Below are positions 1 through 8,085 of a stretch of 64,000 nucleotides of DNA, in pieces. Made by a program: the position numbers and the translations under genes. This DNA is from CAJCIS01 sp965276755 (lineage in GTDB: Bacteria; Pseudomonadota; Alphaproteobacteria; Acetobacterales; Acetobacteraceae). The notes below the pieces were generated by a model that was given only the letters and a program-made list of their open reading frames with translations, did not search any database and was not told the DNA's origin. The stretch covers positions 1,178,001 through 1,242,000 of the forward strand of contig OZ255625.1 of assembly GCA_965276755.1 (NCBI GenBank), written 5' to 3'. Each line of letters starts with the position of its first letter. Position 1 is the stretch's first letter.

Positions 1-1
1 C

Positions 2-1636
2 CTGGCGCTGGCGACCATTGCAACCACCATTCCCGCCATCATCCGCTTCCGCGATATCGTCCCGTTCGGCGACATGATCGACGTCGCCTATCGCTACTTT
101 ACAGGCCCGGCCAGGGATTTCTGGATCTATCACGACAACGAGCACCTGCCGCTGATCGCGATGCCGTTCTACTGGATCGATCTGAATCTCTTCCGCGCAC
201 AGGGCATTTTCCTGACCGCCTGCAACCTGCTGCTCGCGGCCGCGATCGGCCTGGCACCGGCGCGCGCGCTCTTCCGCGCCACCCCGGGGCGCGTACTACT
301 GCCCGCTGCGGTCACCGCAACCCTCCTGGCCAGCAGCCTGTGGCTCGGCAATTCCGTCAACCTGGTCTGGACCAAGCAGGTGCACATGTACCTGTCGCTA
401 TTCGCGGTCATGGCGGCCATCGGCATCACCTCGCGCGAACGCCCGCGAACCGCACGCCATATCTGCGCGATCACCTTCTGGCTCGCCATCGCCACGTTCA
501 GCTTCGGCTACGGCATCGTGGGCTTCCCCGCCATCCTGGCGATCGGCTTGCTGCGCGGCTGGAACCGGCGCGCGCTCGCCGCCATCGCACTGGCGGGGCT
601 GGTCTGCCTGGCCGTCTATGCCGCCATCGCCTTGCCGCTGCGCAACGCCCAGCTCGCCGCCTTTTTCATGAGCCTGGGGCAGCACTCCAGCCGCCCCGTC
701 TTCGCGCTGACCTTCATCGCCTCGCCGCCGTTCAATATCCTGCGCCATTTCATGCCCCGCAAGCTGGCCTTCGGCATCGGCTGGCTGCTCGCCATCCTGG
801 GCCTCGCCGCGTTCTGCCGCCACGCGTTCGCCCAGCGCCTGAACCGGGCCTCCGAATTGCGCTGCTGGGCGACCGCCTTGACCGTGTTCACCGTGCTGGT
901 CGCCGCCGAGACGGCCTACGCGCGCGCGCCGATGTTCAACTACGAGGCGGCGGCGGATGGCCGCTACATCATCGCCCAATTGCCCTTCTGGGCCGGCCTG
1001 CTGCTGCTGGCGACGGAAGCAACGGCTTCCGGCTCGCCTGGCGCACGATCCGCCCTGGGCGCAGTGCTTGCCGTGGTCTGCGCCGGCTTGCTGGCCAGCG
1101 GAAGCCGCACCATGCCAGAGCTCCGGGCGCACAATGACGAGCGCTGGTCATCGGCAATGGCCGCAATCGATCACGTCGCCGACCCGCGCGCGCAATTTCG
1201 TGACGATCTGTTCTATCCTGGCCGCGTGGCCGTGATGACCGACGCCTTCCGAGCGCGCCGCTGGTCGGTCTTCGACTGGCCGCAAGCCGCCTGGATCGGC
1301 CGGCCTCTCGCCTCCTTCGGCGCCACGCAGGGCGGCTGCGCCGGCCACCTCGACAACGTTCAGTTGGTCGGCCCGGACCGCGGCTGGCGCCTCACCGGCT
1401 GGGCTGCCGACCGGCTCGGCTCCACATGGATCCTGCTCGTCGATCCGGCGGGCACCGTGCGCGGGCTGGCCCACGGCGGCGGCGGCCGCCCCGATCTGGC
1501 CGCCGGCCTGCACAACCCGCATCTGCTCTACGCCGGCTGGACCGGCTACGTCCCCTTCTCCGTAGGCGGCCGCAGTGTTGCCGCCTACCTGCTCGTCAAG
1601 GACAAGCACCCCTGCCGCATCGCCGCGCCGCCATGA
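2..1636 (+). CDS. Polytopic membrane protein, 5' end cut by window edge
   Basis: The reading frame is already open at base 2 with no stop, so the true start lies before the window and the first ATG at 74 is probably internal. The visible part is about 540 residues with many hydrophobic helices (for example around LLAAAIGLAPARALF and LAIGLLRGWNRRAL), then a soluble C-terminal domain of about 150 residues. This resembles the large membrane proteins found beside glycosyltransferases in surface-polysaccharide loci, but I recognise no catalytic motif. The stop overlaps the ATG of the following family 2 glycosyltransferase (ATGA), so the two are translationally coupled. Function is inferred from context only. 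Confidence 0.7.
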   Translation: MALATIATTIPAIIRFRDIVPFGDMIDVAYRYFTGPARDFWIYHDNEHLPLIAMPFYWIDLNLFRAQGIFLTACNLLLAAAIGLAPARALFRATPGRVLLPAAVTATLLASSLWLGNSVNLVWTKQVHMYLSLFAVMAAIGITSRERPRTARHICAITFWLAIATFSFGYGIVGFPAILAIGLLRGWNRRALAAIALAGLVCLAVYAAIALPLRNAQLAAFFMSLGQHSSRPVFALTFIASPPFNILRHFMPRKLAFGIGWLLAILGLAAFCRHAFAQRLNRASELRCWATALTVFTVLVAAETAYARAPMFNYEAAADGRYIIAQLPFWAGLLLLATEATASGSPGARSALGAVLAVVCAGLLASGSRTMPELRAHNDERWSSAMAAIDHVADPRAQFRDDLFYPGRVAVMTDAFRARRWSVFDWPQAAWIGRPLASFGATQGGCAGHLDNVQLVGPDRGWRLTGWAADRLGSTWILLVDPAGTVRGLAHGGGGRPDLAAGLHNPHLLYAGWTGYVPFSVGGRSVAAYLLVKDKHPCRIAAPP

Positions 1637-2577
1637 CCGAGACGCCAGGCCTGATCATCGTCATCCCCGTTCACAACGATTGGGAATGCCTGGCGATTTT
1701 GACCGAACGTCTCGGCGCGGTGCTTGGAGCGGTAGGCATCTGCTTTTCCATCGTCGCTGTGGATGACGCCTCGCACGTGCCCGAATCCGCGCCCGTCGCG
1801 GCGATTATCCGGCTCACCCGCAATATCGGCCATCAGCGCGCCATTGCCGTTGGCGTGGCCTACGCGCTGGTCAACACCGAAGCCGAAACGATCGCGATCA
1901 TGGACGCAGACGGCGAAGATCGCCCGGAAGATTTGCCGGCGTTGCTGGCAGCCCTTGAAGAGTCCGGCAGCCAGGTCGTTGTCGCGCGCCGCCGCCGCCG
2001 CAGCGAAGGGCCCCGCTTTCGCCTGTTCTATATCGCCTATAAGATCGCCTTCCGCATCCTCACCGGCGAGCAGCTCGATTTCGGCAATTTCTGCGTCCTG
2101 CGGCGCGATGCGGCCCAACGCCTCGTCGGCATGCACGAGCTATGGCTGAACCTGCCCGCCACCATCATGCGCTCCAGGCTGCAAACCGTGCGCCTGCCGA
2201 CTGATCGCGGCCGCCGCTATGTCGGCCGGTCACGCATGAACCTGGTCTCGCTGGTCACGCACGGGCTGAGCGCCATCGGCGTTTTCAGCGAGCGCGCGTT
2301 CACCCGCGTGTTGCTGGCCATCGGCGGCATTGCGGCGTTCATGATGCTCAGTTTCACCCTTGCCATGGCGCTGAAAGCCGCCGGCCTCGCCACGCCGGGC
2401 TGGCTGACGACGATTGCCGTCGCCGCGCTGATTGTTTTGATCCAATCGGCCACCGTGGCGCTTTGCGGCTTGTTCGTCGTGTTCGGCCAGGCTGCCAATC
2501 TGGTGCAGGCGCCGTCGGCAACCGCGTCCACGCTGATTGCGCGGGTTGATTCCGCGAGACGGGCCGGGGAAGAGTGA
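1633..2577 (+). CDS. Family 2 glycosyltransferase, membrane-anchored
   Basis: A 314-residue protein starting at the ATG that overlaps the upstream stop as ATGA. The N-terminal GT-A domain begins IIVIPVHNDWECL, contains the VDDAS nucleotide-sugar motif near residue 45 and an MDADGED segment (DxD-like metal site) near residue 95. The C-terminal third carries two hydrophobic helices (around AIGGIAAFMMLSFTLAMAL and IAVAALIVLIQSATVALCGL), the layout of DPM1/GtrB-like enzymes that load sugars onto polyprenyl phosphate at the inner membrane. It sits between two large membrane proteins, which suggests a lipid-linked sugar pathway for surface glycans. Donor and acceptor cannot be read from the sequence. 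Confidence 0.85.
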   Translation: MTETPGLIIVIPVHNDWECLAILTERLGAVLGAVGICFSIVAVDDASHVPESAPVAAIIRLTRNIGHQRAIAVGVAYALVNTEAETIAIMDADGEDRPEDLPALLAALEESGSQVVVARRRRRSEGPRFRLFYIAYKIAFRILTGEQLDFGNFCVLRRDAAQRLVGMHELWLNLPATIMRSRLQTVRLPTDRGRRYVGRSRMNLVSLVTHGLSAIGVFSERAFTRVLLAIGGIAAFMMLSFTLAMALKAAGLATPGWLTTIAVAALIVLIQSATVALCGLFVVFGQAANLVQAPSATASTLIARVDSARRAGEE

Positions 2578-2607
2578 TGGCAAAGGTATTCAAGGGAAGC
2601 GAAAAAG

Positions 2608-2645
2608 CTGGGGGAGATGTGCCATCCCCCCCAGACCCCCCGTCA
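2608..2645 (-). repeat. G-rich palindromic element, ATG/CAT hairpin type
   Basis: One copy of the window-wide element, with the G-rich strand on the minus strand. Read on the minus strand it is GACGGGGGGTCTGGGGGG, then a hairpin with arms GGATG and CATCTCC around a GCA loop. It fills the gap between the glycosyltransferase stop and the start of the next membrane protein. Confidence 0.85.
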
Positions 2646-3545
2646 TTTATCAGGCTGAGTGCTCGGAATTCCGTTTGATGACCTTCATCCAGCGTGCTCT
2701 GCGGGCGCTAGCCGCCTTCGCCGCATGCCGGCCAATCGCCATTCTCGCGGGAATCGGCGTTCTGCACAGAGTGCTTGTGCTGTCTGCGTTCCGCCACGTC
2801 CTGATCGATTTCGCCGCGTCGCGCGATCGAATATTGGTGATGCAGCTCTTCCCGCTCGACGTTTTCAGGCAGCATTTCTGGACCGCGATGTTGCTGCTGC
2901 AGCAATCGCCGCCACTGCCGCAGATTATTACGAAAATCATCTTGATGATCGGATCCTGGCCGTCCGGCCTTGTCCAGATGCTCTGTGCTCTGAACGGCAT
3001 AATTTCCATTGTCACCGCCTGCCTGCTGTATCGTATCCTCTGCCGCGTCACAGCAAGCGGCGCCGTGGCATTCCTTCTGACGCTGTGGTTCTTGCTGTCG
3101 AGCGACCTTCTTGTTCTGGAATACGATCTCTTTGGCGAATCGTTCCACGAAAACCTCGCCATGTTGTGCGTCACGGCAAGCGGCGCCGTGCTGCTCGGCA
3201 TGGACAAGCTGAATGGCGGCATGCGGCGCGCGGCGGCCTTGGGTGTGCTGGTCTCCCTGGCGGCACTGAGCCGATCGTCACTGAGTTATTTCGCGCTTGT
3301 TCCCATTGTAGTCGGGTTCGGGCGCTGGCGCTGGCGCTGGATGGCAGCCTATCTTGCGCCGGTTTTGCTGCTGCAAGGTGGCTGGTCGTTGAAGAATGCG
3401 ACGATCTACGGCGGGTTCAGTTGGGAAACATCGAGCTGGAGCGGCTACAACCTGGCCATCGGCCTGGCCAACGACAGGCAATTGCCCCTGCTGTGCGCCG
3501 ACATCGCGGCTAGTCCGACCGGCACCTACCCGGATTGGTTTCTAA

Positions 3546-4868
3546 GGGTTTGTCAGGAAATAGCTGAATCGGGTTGCGCTTGCGGGTAAGTGGGGGGATT
3601 CCCCGGTCACGGAGCGCTTTCGTAGCGTGCGTACATGATTGATACCAGCGCCATTCGTGATCGTTTTGTTTCTCTTGCCCCGCATCTTGATGAACGAGGC
3701 CGTCGCTCCTTCGCTGCGGCCGAGGCGCGTTCGGCCGGGTATGGCGGGATCGCCGCTGTTGCCCGGGCGACCGGTATTGCACCGAGCACGATCGGCCGGG
3801 GCTTGGACGAGCTTGCTGGCGTCGCCGAGGTGCCAACTGACCGCAATCGCCGTCCCGGAGGCGGCCGCAAAGCGTTGACCGCGACAGACCCGGCACTGCT
3901 GGACGATTTGTTGGCGCTGGTCAGCCCGAGTGAACGCGGCGACCCGATGTCGCCCCTGCGCTGGACCTGCAAAGGCCTACGCCGCCTGGCTGCTGAATTG
4001 CGCGCCATGGGGCATAAAATCAGCCACACCGTGGTTGGCGAATTGCTCCGCGGCCAGAAATTCAGCCTCCAGGCCAACAGCAAGACCCGCGAAGGTGACA
4101 GCCACCCGGATCGCGATGCGCAATTCGCCCACATCAATACGAGCATCAGCCGCGCCCTGGCCGAGCAGCAGCCGGTGATATCCGTCGACACGAAGAAGAA
4201 GGAGCTTGTCGGCGACTTCAAGAATGCTGGCCGGGAATGGCGGCCACAGGGTGATCCCGAGGAGGTCCGCGTGCACGACTTCCTGATCAAGGAGATTGGT
4301 CGGGCGGTGCCATATGGAATCTACGATCTGGCCGCCAATGCCGGCTGGGTCAGCGTCGGCATCGATCACGACACTGCGCAATTCGCCGTGCAGACAATCC
4401 GCAACTGGTGGCACGGGGTCGGGTGCAAGCGCTATCCGGGCGCGCGCCACCTGACGATCACCGCCGATGGTGGCGGCAGCAACGGCTCGCGCGTGCGCTT
4501 ATGGAAGCGTGAACTGCAAAAGCTGTCCAATGAACTCGGCATCAAGATCCGCGTCCACCACCTGCCGCCGGGCACCAGCAAATGGAACAAGATTGAGCAT
4601 CGGCTGTTCTCATTCATCAGCATGAACTGGCGCGCCAAGCCGCTTGTCAGCTATCGCGTCATGGTGGACCTGATCAGCGCGACCACGACCAAGACCGGCC
4701 TGACCGTGCAGTGTGAACTCGACACCAGCACCTACCCAAAAGGGATTGTGGTGAACGATCAGGAAATGTCCGAACTCAACATCCTACGCGACGAGTTCCA
4801 CGGCGAATGGAACTACACGCTCCAACCTTGCAACAAAACAGGTCGCGCGGTTAATTCCTGACAGACCC
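3546..4868 (+). mobile_element. ISAzo13-family insertion sequence, complete
   Basis: A 1323-bp element with imperfect terminal inverted repeats: left end GGGTTTGTCAGGAAATAGC, right end (reverse complement) GGGTCTGTCAGGAATTAAC. It is flanked by a 3-bp direct repeat TAA at 3543-3545 and 4869-4871, read as the target duplication. One transposase gene fills almost the whole element. Intact ends, an intact gene and exact restoration of the target frame on removal all point to a recent insertion. Confidence 0.9.
3635..4861 (+). CDS. ISAzo13-family transposase
   Basis: A 408-residue transposase. The N-terminal region (IRDRFVSLAPHLDERGRR, then GYGGIAAVARATGIAPSTI) is the helix-turn-helix DNA-binding part typical of ISAzo13 transposases. 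The catalytic core contains VISVDTKKKELVG (first Asp), ITADGGGSNGSR (second Asp) and WNKIEHRLFSFIS (Glu), consistent with a DDE nuclease. It has the usual length for the family and no frameshift, so the element looks transposition-competent. The gene is the only one inside the IS and lies inside a disrupted membrane-protein gene. Confidence 0.93.
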   Translation: MIDTSAIRDRFVSLAPHLDERGRRSFAAAEARSAGYGGIAAVARATGIAPSTIGRGLDELAGVAEVPTDRNRRPGGGRKALTATDPALLDDLLALVSPSERGDPMSPLRWTCKGLRRLAAELRAMGHKISHTVVGELLRGQKFSLQANSKTREGDSHPDRDAQFAHINTSISRALAEQQPVISVDTKKKELVGDFKNAGREWRPQGDPEEVRVHDFLIKEIGRAVPYGIYDLAANAGWVSVGIDHDTAQFAVQTIRNWWHGVGCKRYPGARHLTITADGGGSNGSRVRLWKRELQKLSNELGIKIRVHHLPPGTSKWNKIEHRLFSFISMNWRAKPLVSYRVMVDLISATTTKTGLTVQCELDTSTYPKGIVVNDQEMSELNILRDEFHGEWNYTLQPCNKTGRAVNS

Positions 4869-5649
4869 TAAGCATGAACCGCGTTTGCCCGCCGCCGGTG
4901 TTCGTCATGGGCGAGTACGGCATGCCGGCTTATGTCGTGGCGCAAGACGCGGCGGCGCGCGCGCGGCTGGGCGGTATCGACCTCGGTCTCAACTCGCTCG
5001 CTGTACGAATGAAGGCGGTCCAATACAAGCGAGCGTTCACACGCTACGTGCTGCATCATCCAGCCAGCTTTGCTCGTCGATTTGCCGACGGTTATCACGT
5101 CCTTTGGCAACGTATTGGAGACTATGGTGTCATATTCGTCGACCCCTTGTTTGTGGTCCCGGCCGATCGTGGCCTCTTCGACCTGTTCTCGCGCGGCTTC
5201 GGTGAACATCAGCGCGCGATGCTGTCGCGCGCCGACATAGCGTTCGTCACAACCCGGCCGGTCAGCCGCAAAGCCCGCTTCGGCACAATCAGCCTGGCGC
5301 CTCTGGATGCCGCATCGATTGCAGTACTGCACGGTGTTTTTCCGCTCCTCGCCCTGGCGGATTTATGGCGCCGCCTGCGAGGTCGCGTACCGTTACTCGG
5401 GCACGAAATCTGGCTGCTGGCCGCGATCTGCTTCTACGGCCTGCTGGTGTTCACAATTGGAGACATGGGCGAGAACATGCGGTTTCGCCTGGCGATCGAG
5501 CCGCTCATCATTGCATTGACCGCGGCCTGCCTCGCAGCGCTTCCCGGCTTGCCGCGATACCGGCGGCCTGGCGTGCCTCAACCCGTTGGCTCCGCGGGAG
5601 GCGCCCCCTCTCTGCCGAGCCCTTATACAGCCCAAGCAAAGATTGGGTG

Positions 5650-5683
5650 GAGATGTGGCTGACGTATACGTCAGCCACATCTC
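5650..5683. repeat. 34-bp perfect palindrome, variant of the palindromic element
   Basis: The left half (5650-5666, GAGATGTGGCTGACGTA) is the exact reverse complement of the right half (5667-5683). It corresponds to two outer halves of the GGCTGACGTATACGTCAGCC version of the element, without the G6 tracts. It lies between the convergent ends of the interrupted membrane-protein gene and the acyltransferase, so it could stop transcription in both directions. Confidence 0.85.
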
Positions 5684-5697
5684 TAGGCAGCCTGGCA

Positions 5698-6795
5698 TTA
5701 GACCAGGTTCCTCCCGCCCCACGGTGCCAGCAGCCGGCGTCCGGGCTGCTCGATCGCCGTGTAGCAAAGCGCTGCCAGCAATAAAGCCGGCACCAGCAAA
5801 AGCAGTTGTGGCAGGCCAAGGCGGTCAAGCCACGAATGCATCGCCTGCCAAAGCAGCAGGTGGGTGAGATAGAGCGAGTAGGACACCTTGCCCAGCCAAT
5901 GCACCGGCGCGCTGGCCAGCCAGCGCGCCGGACCCGCACGGGCCGGATTGGGGCTCGACCCAAGGCAGAGCAACAGCCATGCAAAGCACGGCACCACCAC
6001 GAAATCTGCCCACGGCGCCCACAATACGGCAATGCAGGCCAGCGAAACCCCTCCGACCGCGCCCGGCGTGCCGAAGGCCGCGGCGACTCTGGGTGAACAC
6101 GAACCGCGCCAGGCGAGCATTCCCAGGCAGAAACCGGCAAGGCAGCGCAGCAACGGGTAGGGTGTCGCGGTATCGACATGGCCAAGGCTCTGGTGCAGCA
6201 AACCACGATAATGCAAGCCGTGCAGCCAAGTATCAGGGACCTCGCACAGCGCCCACAGCACCGCCAGGCACACGGCAGCCATCGACCACGCCGCGCGGGT
6301 TGCGCCATGCAGGGCTGCGCGGGCCAGCAGCGGAAATGCCAGATAAGCGATCCATTCGGTGCTGAGCGACCAGGAAACCGGCAGCAGCGAAGGCCCGGCG
6401 CCAAGGCATTGCAGCAGGAGCAGATCAATGCCAAGCCGCGCCACGGAATTCGCAGACGCGCTCAACGGTTGCAGCACGCCGCTGCCGACAAGCACGAAGG
6501 TGGCCAGGACGCAGACCGCATAAAGCGGGTAGATGCGTTGCAGACGCCGGCGCAGAAAACTGCGGTAAGGGCCGGTGCCGGTCTCGAACAAGTGGCCGTA
6601 GGTGAGCGCCATGACGTAGCCGGAAAGTGCGAAGAACAGATCGACGCCAAGATATCCATGTCGCACCAATGGGGCGATCAGAACCGGCGCCGTCAGGCCA
6701 AAGCCGGTGTAATGGTAACTCGCGACGAGAATTGCCGCGACACCTCTAAGCCCGGTAAGCGCGCGTATCTCGGTGCGGTGCATGGCCTTGGCCAA
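5698..6795 (-). CDS. Acyltransferase family 3 (OafA/NodX type) membrane protein
   Basis: A 365-residue integral membrane acyltransferase. The N-terminus has the family signature IRALTGLRGVAAILVASYHY, including the H within the first helix, followed by GYLGVDLFFALSGYVMA and an RRRLQRIYPLY loop with conserved Arg residues. About ten hydrophobic helices follow. Such enzymes move acyl groups from the cytoplasm onto surface sugars such as O-antigen or exopolysaccharide. Its position beside the glycosyltransferase locus suggests glycan decoration, but the substrate is unknown. The start at 6795 abuts a pair of palindromic elements. Confidence 0.88.
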   Translation of the reverse strand: MAKAMHRTEIRALTGLRGVAAILVASYHYTGFGLTAPVLIAPLVRHGYLGVDLFFALSGYVMALTYGHLFETGTGPYRSFLRRRLQRIYPLYAVCVLATFVLVGSGVLQPLSASANSVARLGIDLLLLQCLGAGPSLLPVSWSLSTEWIAYLAFPLLARAALHGATRAAWSMAAVCLAVLWALCEVPDTWLHGLHYRGLLHQSLGHVDTATPYPLLRCLAGFCLGMLAWRGSCSPRVAAAFGTPGAVGGVSLACIAVLWAPWADFVVVPCFAWLLLCLGSSPNPARAGPARWLASAPVHWLGKVSYSLYLTHLLLWQAMHSWLDRLGLPQLLLLVPALLLAALCYTAIEQPGRRLLAPWGGRNLV

Positions 6796-6797
6796 GA

Positions 6798-6925
6798 CTG
6801 GGGGAGATGTGGCTGACGTATACGTCAGCCCCCCCCAGACCCCCCGTCTTTAGTTAGCACTAGGTCTAAATGAATGACGGGGGGTTTGGGGGGGGCTGAC
6901 GTATACGTCAGCCACATCTCCCCCA
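6798..6925. repeat. Inverted pair of palindromic elements carrying the TGACGTATACGTCA tip
   Basis: Two copies face each other: 6798-6848 (G-rich strand on minus) and 6876-6925 (G-rich strand on plus), separated by 27 bp containing AGGTCTAAATGAAT. Each carries the perfect 20-bp palindrome GGCTGACGTATACGTCAGCC in place of the simple hairpin tip. Together they make an inverted repeat of about 128 bp able to fold into one long stem. The right copy encodes the C-terminal tail of the Rieske oxygenase. Confidence 0.88.
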
Positions 6926-8085
6926 ACCTTTCTCGCCTGGACCAGCCTCGCCTCCGGCACAACCTGTCGCATGCGACGCCCAAAGCTCTTGAGGGCGACT
7001 TCATTCTCCCCAAGCGGGCCCACCGTATAGCTGCGCGACTGCATGCCGTGCTGCACGCGCTCGATCAACGCGCAATCCTCCAGACTGACCTGCCGGTTGA
7101 TACGCCAGTTCAAGTACCGCGCGGCACGCATTTCGCGGCGCGCATCCGGCAGCACGTAAGCGATTTCACGTATCAGCGTTTGCGTGGGCGAAATGGGTAT
7201 GCTCTGCATGAAATCGACTTGGTCGGGATAGATGTCGAACGCCAGGTTCGGCCATAGCCGGTAATAGGTCCACAAACGCTGGCGGTTGGGCGGCAAATGC
7301 GGCACAGGCGGCAAAACTGCCTGATACATGCGCTCGGACCAGCACGATGACGGCGCGTCACCGAGTTCGCCCCACATCTTGTCCACCCATTCACGCGCCT
7401 CGATGCCGTAGCTCTTGCCAAACAGGCGCGTCAGGCCGGGATGGGCAATCGTGATGTGCAACGCGTCGGCGTAATTGTCACCGACGTTCTTCCAGTTGAC
7501 CGCGCGCGGCCGCAACGTGACACGGCCGAGCGGGACCAGATCCTCGAACCGGTAATGGGCAATTTCGTGTTCGTAGGGCGCCATCATTTCGGCAACGCTG
7601 GGGCCACCGGGCACAAGGCGCACGAAGACAAAACCACGCCATATTTCAAGTTCGACCGATACCAGGCCGTGTCGGGTGCGGTCTATATGCGCAAAAGCAT
7701 CCCGGCCCGGCAGCCCGATCAGCTCGCCCGTCAGCGCGTAGGTCCAGGCGTGATAGGGGCAGATTATGCGGCTGCCGCAATCGCCGGAGCTGCCGTCCAG
7801 CAGGCGCGCGGCACGGTGACGGCACACATTGTAATAGGCGCGCACTTGCCCACCTGCATCGCGTACAACCAGGATAGTCTCGCCCAGAAACTCCAACGTG
7901 TGGTAGCGGCCTGGCTCGGGAATATCGCTGATATGGCAGACGATCTGCCAGGAGGGCGCAAAGACCCGCGTGCGTTCCAGATCAAGGAATGCCGGGTCGA
8001 TATAGGTCCAGGCGGGCAGGCTGAGGCGATCTTCGTCCGCCTGGCTGACGTATGCGTCAGCACCCCCCAGACCCAAATCATTCAT
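6850..8085 (-). CDS. Rieske non-heme iron oxygenase, large subunit
   Basis: A 411-residue aromatic-ring-hydroxylating-type oxygenase. The Rieske [2Fe-2S] ligands are CRH at residues 88-90 and CPYH at 109-112. The catalytic-domain motif GDNYADALHITIAH supplies the bridging Asp and the two iron-binding His. The start at 8085 is firm because it overlaps the stop of the upstream TPP enzyme as ATGA. The first 15 residues (MNDLGLGGADAYVSQ) and the tail (VGGDVADVYVSPPQTPRH onward) are read from flanking palindromic elements and are not part of the family fold. No reductase or ferredoxin gene is adjacent. Substrate unknown; co-expression with the TPP enzyme is likely. Confidence 0.9.
   Translation of the reverse strand: MNDLGLGGADAYVSQADEDRLSLPAWTYIDPAFLDLERTRVFAPSWQIVCHISDIPEPGRYHTLEFLGETILVVRDAGGQVRAYYNVCRHRAARLLDGSSGDCGSRIICPYHAWTYALTGELIGLPGRDAFAHIDRTRHGLVSVELEIWRGFVFVRLVPGGPSVAEMMAPYEHEIAHYRFEDLVPLGRVTLRPRAVNWKNVGDNYADALHITIAHPGLTRLFGKSYGIEAREWVDKMWGELGDAPSSCWSERMYQAVLPPVPHLPPNRQRLWTYYRLWPNLAFDIYPDQVDFMQSIPISPTQTLIREIAYVLPDARREMRAARYLNWRINRQVSLEDCALIERVQHGMQSRSYTVGPLGENEVALKSFGRRMRQVVPEARLVQARKVGGDVADVYVSPPQTPRHSFRPSAN
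8044..8081 (-). repeat. Degenerate palindromic element at the Rieske gene start
   Basis: A diverged copy with an imperfect TGACGTATGCGTCA palindrome (8044-8061) followed by CACCCCCCAGACCCAAAT. It lies inside the first codons of the Rieske gene and encodes part of its N-terminus. Confidence 0.7.

Larger units (their letters stand above)
2678..5662 (+). pseudogene. Polytopic membrane protein interrupted by ISAzo13 element
   Basis: The gene starts at ATG 2678 (MTFIQRALRALAAFAACRP) just after a palindromic element and runs to 3545, where an insertion sequence breaks it. The second half resumes at 4869. Removing the IS and one TAA target copy joins ...YPDWFLS to MNRVCPPP in the same frame, so the ancestral product was about 550 residues. 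Both parts are rich in transmembrane helices, as in membrane glycosyltransferases or polysaccharide-assembly proteins, but no motif allows a firm call. The last residues (AKIGWRCG) are read from a palindromic element at 5650. It follows the glycosyltransferase and was probably co-transcribed with it. Confidence 0.85.

Noticed and set aside
340..1137. Arg-rich plus-strand open frame within the first gene
   Set aside because: Composition is typical of a shifted frame in GC-rich DNA and it lies wholly inside a real membrane-protein gene.
6798..6925. G-quadruplex as the main function of the element
   Set aside because: A single copy has only two long G tracts followed by a C-rich arm that pairs with them; the compensated hairpin changes explain the conservation better.
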